Source of the DNA: Streptomyces sp. BHT-5-2
GTDB lineage: Bacteria; Actinomycetota; Actinomycetes; Streptomycetales; Streptomycetaceae
DNA: 64,000 nt
Assembly (NCBI RefSeq): GCF_019774615.1
Contig: NZ_CP081497.1
Location: forward strand, 1,798,001-1,862,000
Direction of reading: 5' to 3'
Every line of letters starts with the position of its first letter. The first letter of the stretch is position 1. The position numbers and the translations under genes were made by a program. The notes under the pieces are model-generated. The model was not told the origin of the DNA. It did not search any database and saw only the letters and a list, made by a program, of their open reading frames with translations. Positions 45,684 through 53,557 of this stretch are shown here, piece after piece.

Positions 45684-46100
45684 ATGGTGGCCGCCGCCCC
45701 GCGTGTCGTGGTGATCGGCACCGGCGAGGGCGGCCGGATCGCCCGCGCCGGCCGGCTTGCCGGACACTACGGCGTGCCCCGGCTGTCCGCGGTCGACGTC
45801 CTGATCAGGCGTCAGCCGCTGCCGGCCGCGGGATATGTGATCGACGGCGCGCCGCAACTCCTCGACCGGGTCGCGCGCTTCGGCGGTCCGCTGCCCGTAC
45901 CGGCCTTCGCCGATCTCGTCGTGCACCTGCGCGAGGCGGAGCGGGACGGCACGGGCGACGCCTCCCGGGTGATCCGCTACTACGAGGCGCGGGGCGTCCT
46001 GGTCGGTTTCCGGCCGGACGTGCCGGACGCCGAGATCATCGTGGCCGTGGACGCGGCGCTGCGTGGGCGCACCGCGCCGCGGCCGCCGACGTGGTCCTGA
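45684..46100 (+). CDS. Minimal adenylate-kinase-like protein (altered P-loop, no LID)
   Basis: 138 residues, against about 215 for adenylate kinase. Segments match the Adk order: VVVIGTGEGGRIA in place of the P-loop, RLAGHYGVPRLSAVDVL, GYVIDGAPQLLDRVARFGG (NMP-binding part) and RYYEARGVLVGF with a short tail. The LID domain is absent and the conserved Lys-Gly-Thr of the P-loop is replaced, so ATP hydrolysis or transfer is doubtful. GGGAGGGGGC precedes the ATG at 45684. The frame stays open upstream to 45531 but homology begins at about 45700. Confidence 0.8.
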   Translation: MVAAAPRVVVIGTGEGGRIARAGRLAGHYGVPRLSAVDVLIRRQPLPAAGYVIDGAPQLLDRVARFGGPLPVPAFADLVVHLREAERDGTGDASRVIRYYEARGVLVGFRPDVPDAEIIVAVDAALRGRTAPRPPTWS

Positions 46101-46144
46101 AGACCGGGACCGGTGCCGAGTCGGCGCGGCACCGCTCCCCGCCC

Positions 46145-46234
46145 GGCGCGGCGGCGGTTCTTCCCCTGTCGCATCCCCTGCTCGGAGCCGCCTGGCCGCG
46201 CGCTCCTCGGGGGACGCGGAACCGCCGCCGCGCC
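46145..46234. repeat. 16-bp perfect inverted repeat between convergent genes
   Basis: GGCGCGGCGGCGGTTC (46145-46160) matches its complement at 46219-46234 across 58 nt; the ends of the loop also pair (TCCCC with GGGGGA). It lies between the adenylate-kinase-like gene and the acyl-CoA dehydrogenase gene, so it may be a bidirectional terminator or a small mobile-element remnant. Confidence 0.6.
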
Positions 46235-46269
46235 ACCGAGGGCCCGGCGGGCGCGCCCGGTGGCCTCCG

Positions 46270-47922
46270 CTACCCGGTCACCTCCGGTCGCGCCCGTTCC
46301 ACCACCGCCGCCAGGTCCAGCGTGTGCGGCAGTGTGCCGAACGCCGCCCCCGCGTCGCCGCCGAGCCGGGCGGCGCAGAACGCATCGGCCACCTCCGGCG
46401 GCGCGTACCGCACCAGCAGCGCCCCCTGGAGCACCAGCGCCAGCCGCTCGGTCAGCCGCCGGGCGCGGGCCTCGATGCCCTCCAGATCGGCGAGTTCGGT
46501 CAGCAGCCCCCGGATCGCCCGGTCCAACCGGTGGTCGGCGCCCCGGGCGGTGCCGATCTCGGACAGATACGCGTCCAGCGCCGCGGGCTCGCGCCGCAGC
46601 GCCCGCAGCACATCGAGCGCCTGGACGTTGCCCGCGCCCTCCCAGATCGAGTTCAGCGGCGCCTCGCGCAGCAGCCGCGGCAGCCCCGACTCCTCCACAT
46701 AGCCGTTGCCGCCCAGGCACTCCAGCGCCTCCGCCACCAGCGGCGTGCACCGCTTGGTCACCCAGTACTTGGCCGCCGGCACCGCCAGCCGCAGGAAGGC
46801 CCGGTCCCGCGCGGTGCCGCCGTCGTAGGCCGCCGCCAGCCGCAGCGCCAGGGTGGTCGCCGCCTCCGACTCCACCGCCAGGTCGGCCAGCACGTTGCGC
46901 ATCAGCGGCTGCTCGGCCAGCCTGCGCCCGAACGCCTCCCGGTACGCGGTGTGGTGCAGTGCCTGCGCCACCGCCTGCCGCATCACCGCCGCCGACGCGG
47001 TGACGCAGTCCAGCCGGGTCGCCGCGACCATCTCCAGGATCGTCGCCACCCCGCGCCCCTCCTCGCCGACCCGGCGCGCCCAGGTGCGCCCGTCGAACTC
47101 CACCTCCGCGGAGGCGTTCGAGCGGTTGCCGAGCTTGTCCTTCAGCCGCTGGATCCGGAAGGTGTTGCGGGTGCCGTCCGGCAGCACCCGCGGCAGCAGG
47201 AAGCAGGTGAGCCCGCCGGGCGCCTGCGCCAGCACCAGGAACGCGTCCGACATCGGCGCCGAGCAGAACCACTTGTGGCCGGTCAGGGCGTACTCCCCGG
47301 CCGCCGCCAGCGGCTGCGCCCGGGTGGTGTTCGCCCGGACGTCGCTGCCGCCCTGCTTCTCCGTCATCGCCATCCCCGCCAGCGCGCCCGACTTCCGTGC
47401 GGCCGGCCGGAGTTCGGCCTCGTACACCCGTGACGTCAGCAGCGGTTCCCACACCGCCGCGAGCTCCGGCTCGGCGCGCAGCGCCGGCACCGCGGCGTGG
47501 GTCATCGACAGCGGGCAGCCGTGCCCCGCCTCCACCTGCGTCCACACCAGGAAGCCGGCGGTGCGCCGGACGTGCCCGTGCGGGCGCTCCCAGGCGTCGG
47601 TCAGCCCGGCCGTGACGGCGTGCCCCAGCAGCCGGTGCCAGGCCGGGTGGAACTCCACCTCGTCGATGCGGTGGCCGTAGCGGTCGTGGGTGCGCAGCAC
47701 CGGCGGATACGCGTTGGCCTGTTCGCCCCAGCGCTGCGCCTGGGCCGAACCGGCCGCCTGCCCCAGCCGGCCCAGCTCCTCGCGCGCCTCGCCCAGGTGC
47801 TCCCCGGCGACGTACCGGGCCACCCCCTCGGTGAGCGCCGGGTCGGCGGCGAAGACGTCGTAGCCGGTCAGCGGCGGCGGTTGGTTCGTCACGGTATGCG
47901 TACAAGGTGTGGTAGGTGCCAT
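46270..47922 (-). CDS. AidB-like acyl-CoA dehydrogenase family protein
   Basis: About 550 residues. The layout matches the AidB subfamily: a four-residue-rich N-terminal domain (GYDVFAADPALTEGVARYV), CPLSMTHAAVPALR, MTEKQGGSDVRANTTRA (FAD-binding), GHKWFCSAPMSDAFLVLAQ, ECLGGNGYVEESGLPRLLREAPLNSIWEGAGNV. AidB-type proteins bind DNA and flavin and are linked to alkylation damage; acyl-CoA activity is weak. The ATG at 47922 leaves 18 bp to the divergent gene; a GTG at 47892 (VTNQPPPL) is an alternative start. Confidence 0.9.
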   Translation of the reverse strand: MAPTTPCTHTVTNQPPPLTGYDVFAADPALTEGVARYVAGEHLGEAREELGRLGQAAGSAQAQRWGEQANAYPPVLRTHDRYGHRIDEVEFHPAWHRLLGHAVTAGLTDAWERPHGHVRRTAGFLVWTQVEAGHGCPLSMTHAAVPALRAEPELAAVWEPLLTSRVYEAELRPAARKSGALAGMAMTEKQGGSDVRANTTRAQPLAAAGEYALTGHKWFCSAPMSDAFLVLAQAPGGLTCFLLPRVLPDGTRNTFRIQRLKDKLGNRSNASAEVEFDGRTWARRVGEEGRGVATILEMVAATRLDCVTASAAVMRQAVAQALHHTAYREAFGRRLAEQPLMRNVLADLAVESEAATTLALRLAAAYDGGTARDRAFLRLAVPAAKYWVTKRCTPLVAEALECLGGNGYVEESGLPRLLREAPLNSIWEGAGNVQALDVLRALRREPAALDAYLSEIGTARGADHRLDRAIRGLLTELADLEGIEARARRLTERLALVLQGALLVRYAPPEVADAFCAARLGGDAGAAFGTLPHTLDLAAVVERARPEVTG

Positions 47923-47940
47923 GCCCGATACGGTAAGGAG

Positions 47941-48927
47941 GTGCAGCCGCCGAACGAACCGACCGAACCGCACGGGCCGCCCCGGGGCCGCCTCACCCGC
48001 GCCCGGGTCCTCTACCGCAACGTCTCCAAGCGGCGGCTGGTCTGGCTGCTGCTCAAGGACATCGTCGGCAGCTGCATGCGCTACCGCGTCACCGGCCTGG
48101 CCGCCGAGGCGGCGTTCTGGTGTCTGCTCTCCCTGCCCCCGCTGATCCTGGGCCTGCTCGGCGTCCTCGGATACACCGAGGCGTGGATCGGCCACACCAC
48201 GCTGGAGAACTTCCGCCTGCACCTGCTGCGCGCCGCCGGCACCGTGCTCTCCCACCGCGGTGTCGACGAGATCGCCCGCCCCCTGCTGACCGACGTCTTC
48301 ACCGGCCGCCGCCCCGACGTCATCTCGCTGGGCTTCGCCATCGCCCTGTGGTCCGGCTCCCGCGCGCTGAACGTCTTCGTGGACACCATCACGATCATGT
48401 ACGGGCTCGACGGCCGCCGCGGCATCGTCCGGACCCGGCTGCTGTCCTTCGCGCTCTACGTCGCCGCGCTGGCGGCCGGCGCCGTCGCCCTGCCGCTGAT
48501 GGTGGCCGGACCCGACGCCGTCGTCGGCTGGCTCCCCGCCGGCCAGGACATCGTCCGCATCCTGTACTGGCCGGTGGTGCTGGTGCTGTCCATCGCCTTC
48601 CTCACCACCCTCTACCACGTGTCGGTGCCGGTCCGTTCGCCCTGGCGCGAGGACATCCCCGGCGCCGTGGTCGCACTGGCGATGTGGGTCCTGGGCAGCT
48701 TCCTGCTCCGCCTCTACCTGACGGCGGCCGTCGAGGGACCCACCATCTACGGCTCGTTGGCGGCCCCGGTCGCGGTCCTGCTGTGGATCGGCGTCTCCGC
48801 GTTCGCCGTCCTGGTCGGCGCCGCCATGAACGCCGCGCTGGACCGGGTGTGGCCCTCGGTCGCCACCGCCGCCGCCCGAGCGGAGAGCGAACGGAGCCGT
48901 GCGGGAGCCGACGGCGACGACGACTGA
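47941..48927 (+). CDS. YihY/BrkB-family inner-membrane protein
   Basis: About 328 residues with six predicted membrane helices. The family signature lies in RVTGLAAEAAFWCLLSLPPLILGLLG, FAIALWSGSRALNVFVDTI and YGSLAAPVAVLLWIGVSAFAVLVGAAMNAAL. The role of the family in envelope integrity is poorly defined. The GTG at 47941 lies directly after AAGGAG, an unusually tight spacing, so another start or a leaderless mRNA is possible. It diverges from the AidB-like gene with only 18-48 bp between them. Confidence 0.85.
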   Translation: MQPPNEPTEPHGPPRGRLTRARVLYRNVSKRRLVWLLLKDIVGSCMRYRVTGLAAEAAFWCLLSLPPLILGLLGVLGYTEAWIGHTTLENFRLHLLRAAGTVLSHRGVDEIARPLLTDVFTGRRPDVISLGFAIALWSGSRALNVFVDTITIMYGLDGRRGIVRTRLLSFALYVAALAAGAVALPLMVAGPDAVVGWLPAGQDIVRILYWPVVLVLSIAFLTTLYHVSVPVRSPWREDIPGAVVALAMWVLGSFLLRLYLTAAVEGPTIYGSLAAPVAVLLWIGVSAFAVLVGAAMNAALDRVWPSVATAAARAESERSRAGADGDDD

Positions 48928-48971
48928 CCCGCGGCGGCCCCCGGTTGTCGGCACAGCGTCACGGTGCACGG

Positions 48972-48999
48972 CAGCGCCCGACCCATGACAGCGCCCGAC
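48972..48999. repeat. Short tandem direct repeat
   Basis: CAGCGCCCGAC occurs at 48972-48982 and 48989-48999 (17-bp period), at the 3' end of the IclR gene, between convergent genes. Significance unknown. Confidence 0.35.
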
Positions 49000-50670
49000 T
49001 CACGGCACCGGAACCGGCAGATAGCGCCCGGCCACCCGCAGCTCCGCTTCCACGGCGGCGGCGGTCTCGCGCAGCGCGGGCAGCACGGCGTCCCGGGCGG
49101 CCGCCGGCGCCCGGCCCGCCGCATGGGCGGACACCGCGACCGCGGCCACCGTCCGCCCGGTACGGTCCCGCACCGGCACCGCCACGGAGCGCAGCCCCGC
49201 CTCCAGTTCGTCGTCCACCAGGGCGTGGCCGTCGGTGCGGACCCGGTCCAGCGAGCCCGGCGGCCCGGCCGGGCCCCCCGCGGGCGGCAGCGCGGCCAGC
49301 AGCACCCGGCCGGGCGCGGTGGCCCGCGCCGGGGCGCGCCCGCCCGGGCTGACGGTGACGCTCATGATGCGGGCGGCGGGCACCGCGGCGACGTACCGGA
49401 CGGCCCGGTGGGCGCGGCCGGCGACGTCGTCCTCGTCGGCCAGCACCGCCAACGAGGCCGACTCGCCGACCCGTTCGGCCAGCGCGGCCAGGTGGGGCCG
49501 GGCCAGGTCGGGCAGGGTGAGCCCGGAGAGCCGCGCGAAGCCCAGGTCCAGTACCTGCGGGGTGAGCCGGTGGCGTCCTTCGGAAGAGGCGGTGTAGCCG
49601 AGGTGCTCCAGGGTGATCAGGGCGCGCCGGGCGGTGGCGCGGGGGAGCCCGGTGGCCTCGGCGACGGCGGACAGCGTCAGCGCGGACCGGCCGGCGCCGA
49701 ACGCGGTGAGGACCGCCAGCCCGCGGGCGACGGACTCCACGAATCCGGGCCCCAGTTGCCGCTTGGCGGCGCGCCGGGCCGCGGTCCGGCGGCCGGCGTC
49801 CGGGTCCGCGGGGGCGGCCGGCGCGCCCGGCGCGGCCAGGGCGGCCTCCATGGCGGCGACGGTCTCGCGCAGCCGGGGGAGGACCGCCTCCGGCAGCCCG
49901 GCGGCGCTGTGCCGGCTGGTGTGGCTGACCACGCTCACCGCGCAGGCCGGTCCGCCGGCCGGGTCCCGGACCGGCACCGCCACCGCGATCAGGCCCGGTT
50001 CGATGAGCTGGTCGTCCAAGGACCAGCCGGCGGTCCGGGCCGCGGCCACCCGCGCCGCGAAGTCCGCCGCGATCCGGCGGGCCCCGGTCGGCGCGGCCTC
50101 GCCGGCGGCCCGGGCCGGTACGGCGGGGAAGCCCGCGTCGGCCGGGTCGGCGGCCCGGCGCGCCCGCCAGCGGCGCCACTCCGCCGGACTCCAGTCCGCC
50201 GCGAACAGCGCGCCCGGCGCGCCCCGTTCGGCCGGCAGCAGATCGCCGATGCGGAACGCCAGCGACATGGCGCGGCGCCGGGTCGCCTGGTGGACGAAGC
50301 GCACCCCGTCGCCGTCCGGGACGGCCAGCGACACCGACTCGTCGAGGGTGTCGGCGAGGCGGTCGGCGAGCGGACCGAGCCGGTCCGGCAGGCCGGTGGC
50401 GGCCAGATAGGCGTTGCCCAGTTCCAGCAGGCCGGGGGCGAGCGCCGCCTCGCGGCCCTCGGCGCGGACGTGGCCCAGGGCGGCGAGGGTGCTCAGGATC
50501 CGGTCCGCGCTGGCGCGCGCCAGACCGGTGGTCCGCACCAGATCGCTCACCGCCGCCCGGCCGCCGGCATCCGTCAGCGCACGCAGCACGGCCAGCGTGC
50601 GCAGCAGCGGCGTCACCGCCTCCGGCGGCGGCGTCGGGGCGGACGGGGCGGGGCGGGCGGACGGCGGCAA
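49000..50670 (-). CDS. Tandem-duplicated IclR-family transcriptional regulator
   Basis: 556 residues, twice the usual IclR length. Two complete IclR modules are fused: HTH1 (TPLLRTLAVLRALTDAGG, LARASADRILSTLAALGHV, residues 20-70) with effector domain to about 280, then HTH2 (VARGLAVLTAFGAGRSALTLSAVAEATGLPRATARRAL, about 325-362) with its effector domain. Double IclR proteins occur beside aromatic-catabolic genes in actinobacteria. The divergent pcaH lies 330 bp away with an inverted repeat between them, so it probably controls the pca genes in response to protocatechuate or 4-hydroxybenzoate. Confidence 0.9.
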   Translation of the reverse strand: MPPSARPAPSAPTPPPEAVTPLLRTLAVLRALTDAGGRAAVSDLVRTTGLARASADRILSTLAALGHVRAEGREAALAPGLLELGNAYLAATGLPDRLGPLADRLADTLDESVSLAVPDGDGVRFVHQATRRRAMSLAFRIGDLLPAERGAPGALFAADWSPAEWRRWRARRAADPADAGFPAVPARAAGEAAPTGARRIAADFAARVAAARTAGWSLDDQLIEPGLIAVAVPVRDPAGGPACAVSVVSHTSRHSAAGLPEAVLPRLRETVAAMEAALAAPGAPAAPADPDAGRRTAARRAAKRQLGPGFVESVARGLAVLTAFGAGRSALTLSAVAEATGLPRATARRALITLEHLGYTASSEGRHRLTPQVLDLGFARLSGLTLPDLARPHLAALAERVGESASLAVLADEDDVAGRAHRAVRYVAAVPAARIMSVTVSPGGRAPARATAPGRVLLAALPPAGGPAGPPGSLDRVRTDGHALVDDELEAGLRSVAVPVRDRTGRTVAAVAVSAHAAGRAPAAARDAVLPALRETAAAVEAELRVAGRYLPVPVP

Positions 50671-50721
50671 GGGGCTCTCCTAGATGGTCCGGGGCAGTCC
50701 GGAACCGTACCGGGCGCACCG

Positions 50722-50782
50722 TTGACACGACCCGGGGCCGGTACCAGACTCGGGTCAGCGCACGAGGTGAACTCCAGTTCAC
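50722..50782 (+). promoter_or_regulatory. pcaH promoter region with IclR-type operator
   Basis: TTGACA (50722-50727) with CAGACT at 50745-50750 (17-bp spacing) is a possible promoter for pcaH. GTGAACT-CC-AGTTCAC (50767-50782) is a perfect inverted repeat just downstream, where a repressor would block transcription. Confidence 0.5.
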
Positions 50783-51000
50783 TGGGCGAACGCCCTTGAC
50801 CTGGAAGGGACTTGACCCGCCCGAGCGGCCGGAGCACCGCGTCCGGCCGGGTCCTGACGGGTGTTCGGCAGGACGCCGCGGCCGCCGCCCCGGCGCGCCC
50901 CGGTGACCGCCGGGGAAATCGTCGGCACGCTGGACCGCGTCCCGGCAGCAGCGGTGTCCGCCGCCCGGTCCGTACCCGTCCATCGCAGGGAAAGGACACC

Positions 51001-51702
51001 ATGACCGCACCGGCCCCCTCCGCCCCGCCGTCCCCGGCCCCCGCGCCGTACCGCGGTGCGCCGGACCGCCACCCCCGGCACCCGCGCCTCCCCGTCGCCC
51101 CCGGCACCGACCCGGAGGCCGTGGAGCTGACCGGGCCGGTCTTCGGCCTCTCCGACGTCGGCGAGCTGGACGCCGACCTCACCCGGCAGCACCCCGGCGT
51201 GCCGCTCGGCGAGCGGATCACCGTCACCGGCCACGTCCTGGACCGCGCCGGCCGCCCGGTCCGCGGCCAGCTCGTCGAGATCTGGCAGGCCAACGCCGCC
51301 GGCCGGTACGCCCACCGGCAGGACCGCAACCCGGCGCCGCAGGACCCGAACTTCACCGGCGTCGGCCGCTGCCTCACCGACGACCACGGCCGCTACGCCT
51401 TCACCACCATCAGGCCCGGCGCCTACCCGCTGCCCGACGAGCGCACCTGGCGCCCGGCCCACATCCACTTCTCCCTCTTCGGCACCGCCTTCACCCAACG
51501 GCTGGTCACCCAGATGTACTTCCCCGGCGACCCGCTCCTGCCCTACGACGAGATCCTCGCGTCGGTCCCGGACCCCGCCGACCGCCACCGCCTGGTCGCC
51601 GCCTACGACCACGAACTGTCGCTCCCCGCGGGACCGCTGGCCTACCGCTGGGACGTGGTCCTCGACGGCCCGTCCGCCACCCGGACCGAGGAGGGCCGCT
51701 GA
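51001..51702 (+). CDS. pcaH: Protocatechuate 3,4-dioxygenase subunit beta
   Basis: 233 residues. This Fe(III) subunit opens the protocatechuate ring between C3 and C4 to give 3-carboxy-cis,cis-muconate. Ligand residues appear in WQANAAGRYAHR (Tyr), GAYPLPDERTW (Tyr) and RPAHIHFSLFG (two His). The N-terminal 30 residues are Pro/Ala-rich. The ATG at 51001 follows AGGGAAAGGACACC. Its stop overlaps the pcaG start by one base. Confidence 0.94.
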   Translation: MTAPAPSAPPSPAPAPYRGAPDRHPRHPRLPVAPGTDPEAVELTGPVFGLSDVGELDADLTRQHPGVPLGERITVTGHVLDRAGRPVRGQLVEIWQANAAGRYAHRQDRNPAPQDPNFTGVGRCLTDDHGRYAFTTIRPGAYPLPDERTWRPAHIHFSLFGTAFTQRLVTQMYFPGDPLLPYDEILASVPDPADRHRLVAAYDHELSLPAGPLAYRWDVVLDGPSATRTEEGR

Positions 51703-52313
51703 TGCCGGACACCGACGGCCGCGGGCCGCTCGCCCCGACGCCCGCCCAGACCATCGGCCCCTTCTTCGGCCACGCCCTCCCGCACCCCGGTGGCGGCCTG
51801 ATCGCGCCCGAGGGGCACCCCGACGCCGTCACCGTGCACGGCCGGGTGCGCGACGGGGCGGGCGCGCCGGTGCCGGACGCGCTGCTGGAGTTCTGGCAGG
51901 CCGGACCGGACGGCAGCCCGGCCGGCGCGTCCGGCTCGCTGCGCCGCGACCGGGCCACCGGCGAGGCACCGGGCCGCGGCGCGGTGTTCACCGGCTTCGG
52001 CCGGGTCCCCACCGACGCCGACGGACGGTACGCGGTGCGCACCCTGCTGCCCGCCGGAAGCCCGGGCGCCGCGCCGCACCTCGCGGTCTGCGTGCACGCC
52101 CGCGGCCTGCTGCACCACCTGTTCACCCGGGTCTACTTCCCCGAGCACGCCGCGGCGCACGCCGCCGACCCGCTGCTGGCGGGGCTGCCCGGGGAGCGCG
52201 CCCGCACCCTGCTGGCCCGTCCCGACGGCCCGGGCCGCTACCGCTTCGACGTGCAGCTCCAGCAGCCGGCGGACGGCTCCGCCGAGGAGACGGTGTTCCT
52301 TGCCTTCGGCTGA
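51702..52313 (+). CDS. pcaG: Protocatechuate 3,4-dioxygenase subunit alpha
   Basis: 203 residues, paired with PcaH. It has the intradiol-dioxygenase fold (TPAQTIGPFFGHALPH, VHGRVRDGAGAPVPDALLEFWQA) but, as in other alpha subunits, lacks the full iron-ligand set. Start by TGATG coupling to pcaH. The stop at 52311-52313 lies inside a 15-bp tandem repeat, and no further gene follows for 425 bp. Confidence 0.93.
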   Translation: MPDTDGRGPLAPTPAQTIGPFFGHALPHPGGGLIAPEGHPDAVTVHGRVRDGAGAPVPDALLEFWQAGPDGSPAGASGSLRRDRATGEAPGRGAVFTGFGRVPTDADGRYAVRTLLPAGSPGAAPHLAVCVHARGLLHHLFTRVYFPEHAAAHAADPLLAGLPGERARTLLARPDGPGRYRFDVQLQQPADGSAEETVFLAFG

Positions 52314-52738
52314 CCCGCCTTCGGCTGACCCGCCTCCGGCCGAACGACCGGCGCCGGCACCGGCTCGGCCCGCCCCGCGGCCCGGCCGTCCGCGGGCCTG
52401 CCGGGGCCGGCGCCGCCGATGCGGTACAACCTCGGTACGGCCGGGCATCCGGTCGCCCCCCTGGGGGCCCCGGGCGCGGTCCGGGGCAGCCTCGCCGCGG
52501 CCCTCACCGCCCTGACCGGCCGCGGCGGGGCCTACGGGAGGCCGGCGCCGGCCGGCACGGGCCGCCGCCCCCGCCGGCCGTCGGAGCACTCCCGCCGCCC
52601 GGGACCCCGCGCCCGGGACCGCCCGCCGCCCGGCCCGCACCCCGCCCACGGCACCACACGCACCTCACGTCACCCCGCGCACCGCCCCGCGCCTCATCCG
52701 CACCACCCGCACGACCGGTACGACCCGCAGGAGCCCGT
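52314..52738. other. 425-bp gap between pcaG and pcaD
   Basis: No gene is supported here. A 15-bp tandem repeat (TTCGGCTGACCCGCC, 52305-52319 and 52320-52334) covers the pcaG stop. In related clusters pcaB (muconate cycloisomerase) often occupies this place. I find no clear pcaB remnant in any frame, so the gap may be a deletion scar or simply spacer DNA. Confidence 0.55.
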
Positions 52739-53557
52739 ATGACGCCGCCCGCCGCCCCCGCACTGCACCACACCGCCGACGGCCCGCCCGGCGCCCCGCC
52801 GCTCGTCCTCGGCCCGTCCCTGGGCACCGCGCTCACCCTCTGGGACGCCCAACTCCCGGCCCTGGTCCGCCGGTTCCACGTCCTGCGCTGGGACCTCCCG
52901 GGCCACGGCGGCAGCCCCGTCGACGCCCTGGCCGACCCCCGGTCCGCCACCGTCCCCGAACTGGCCGGGCTGGTCCTCGCCCTCGCCGACTCCCACGGCC
53001 TCGACCGGTTCGCCTACGCCGGCGTCTCGTTGGGCGGCGCGGTGGGCGCCTGGATCGCCGCGCACCACCCGGGCCGGATCGCCTCGCTCGCCCTGATCTG
53101 CTCCTCCGCGTGGTTCGGCGAGCCGGCCGGCTGGCGCGAACGGGCCGCCCTGGTCCGTGCCAAGGGCACCGACGCGGTCGCCGACACGGCCGCCGGCCGC
53201 TGGTTCACCCCCGCCTTCGCCACCGCCCCCGAGGCCACCGCCCTCGTCGAGGCACTCCGCACGGACGTCACCCCCGAGGGGTACGCGGCCTGCTGCGACG
53301 CCCTCGCCGCCTTCGACCTGCGCTCCGCCCTGCCCCGGATCGCCGCCCCCACCCTCGTCGTGGCCGGCCGCGCCGACCCGGCCACCCCGCCCGCGCACGC
53401 CCGTGAACTCGCCGACGGCATCCCGGGCGCCCACCTCGTCGAACTGTCCGGCGCCGCCCACCTCGCCGGCGTGGAACGCCCCGCCGAGGTCCTCGCCGCC
53501 CTCCTCGCCCACCTCGCCCCCCTCCACACCCACCCCGACCCGGGAACGGACCTCTGA
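52739..53557 (+). CDS. pcaD: 3-oxoadipate enol-lactonase (alpha/beta hydrolase)
   Basis: 272 residues. Alpha/beta hydrolase with nucleophile elbow GVSLGG, oxyanion region LGPSLGTALTLWD and a C-terminal His in AAHLAGVERP. The order pcaHG-pcaD-pobA supports action on 3-oxoadipate enol-lactone. It is a stand-alone D enzyme: the fused C-terminal decarboxylase (PcaL type) seen in many Streptomyces is missing. AGGAGCCCGT precedes the ATG. Confidence 0.88.
   Translation: MTPPAAPALHHTADGPPGAPPLVLGPSLGTALTLWDAQLPALVRRFHVLRWDLPGHGGSPVDALADPRSATVPELAGLVLALADSHGLDRFAYAGVSLGGAVGAWIAAHHPGRIASLALICSSAWFGEPAGWRERAALVRAKGTDAVADTAAGRWFTPAFATAPEATALVEALRTDVTPEGYAACCDALAAFDLRSALPRIAAPTLVVAGRADPATPPAHARELADGIPGAHLVELSGAAHLAGVERPAEVLAALLAHLAPLHTHPDPGTDL

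Noticed and set aside
52314..52738. Hidden pcaB remnant in the pcaG-pcaD gap
   Set aside because: Open frames here are Pro/Arg/Ala-rich and lack conserved cycloisomerase motifs. A protein-profile search of all six frames could overturn this.
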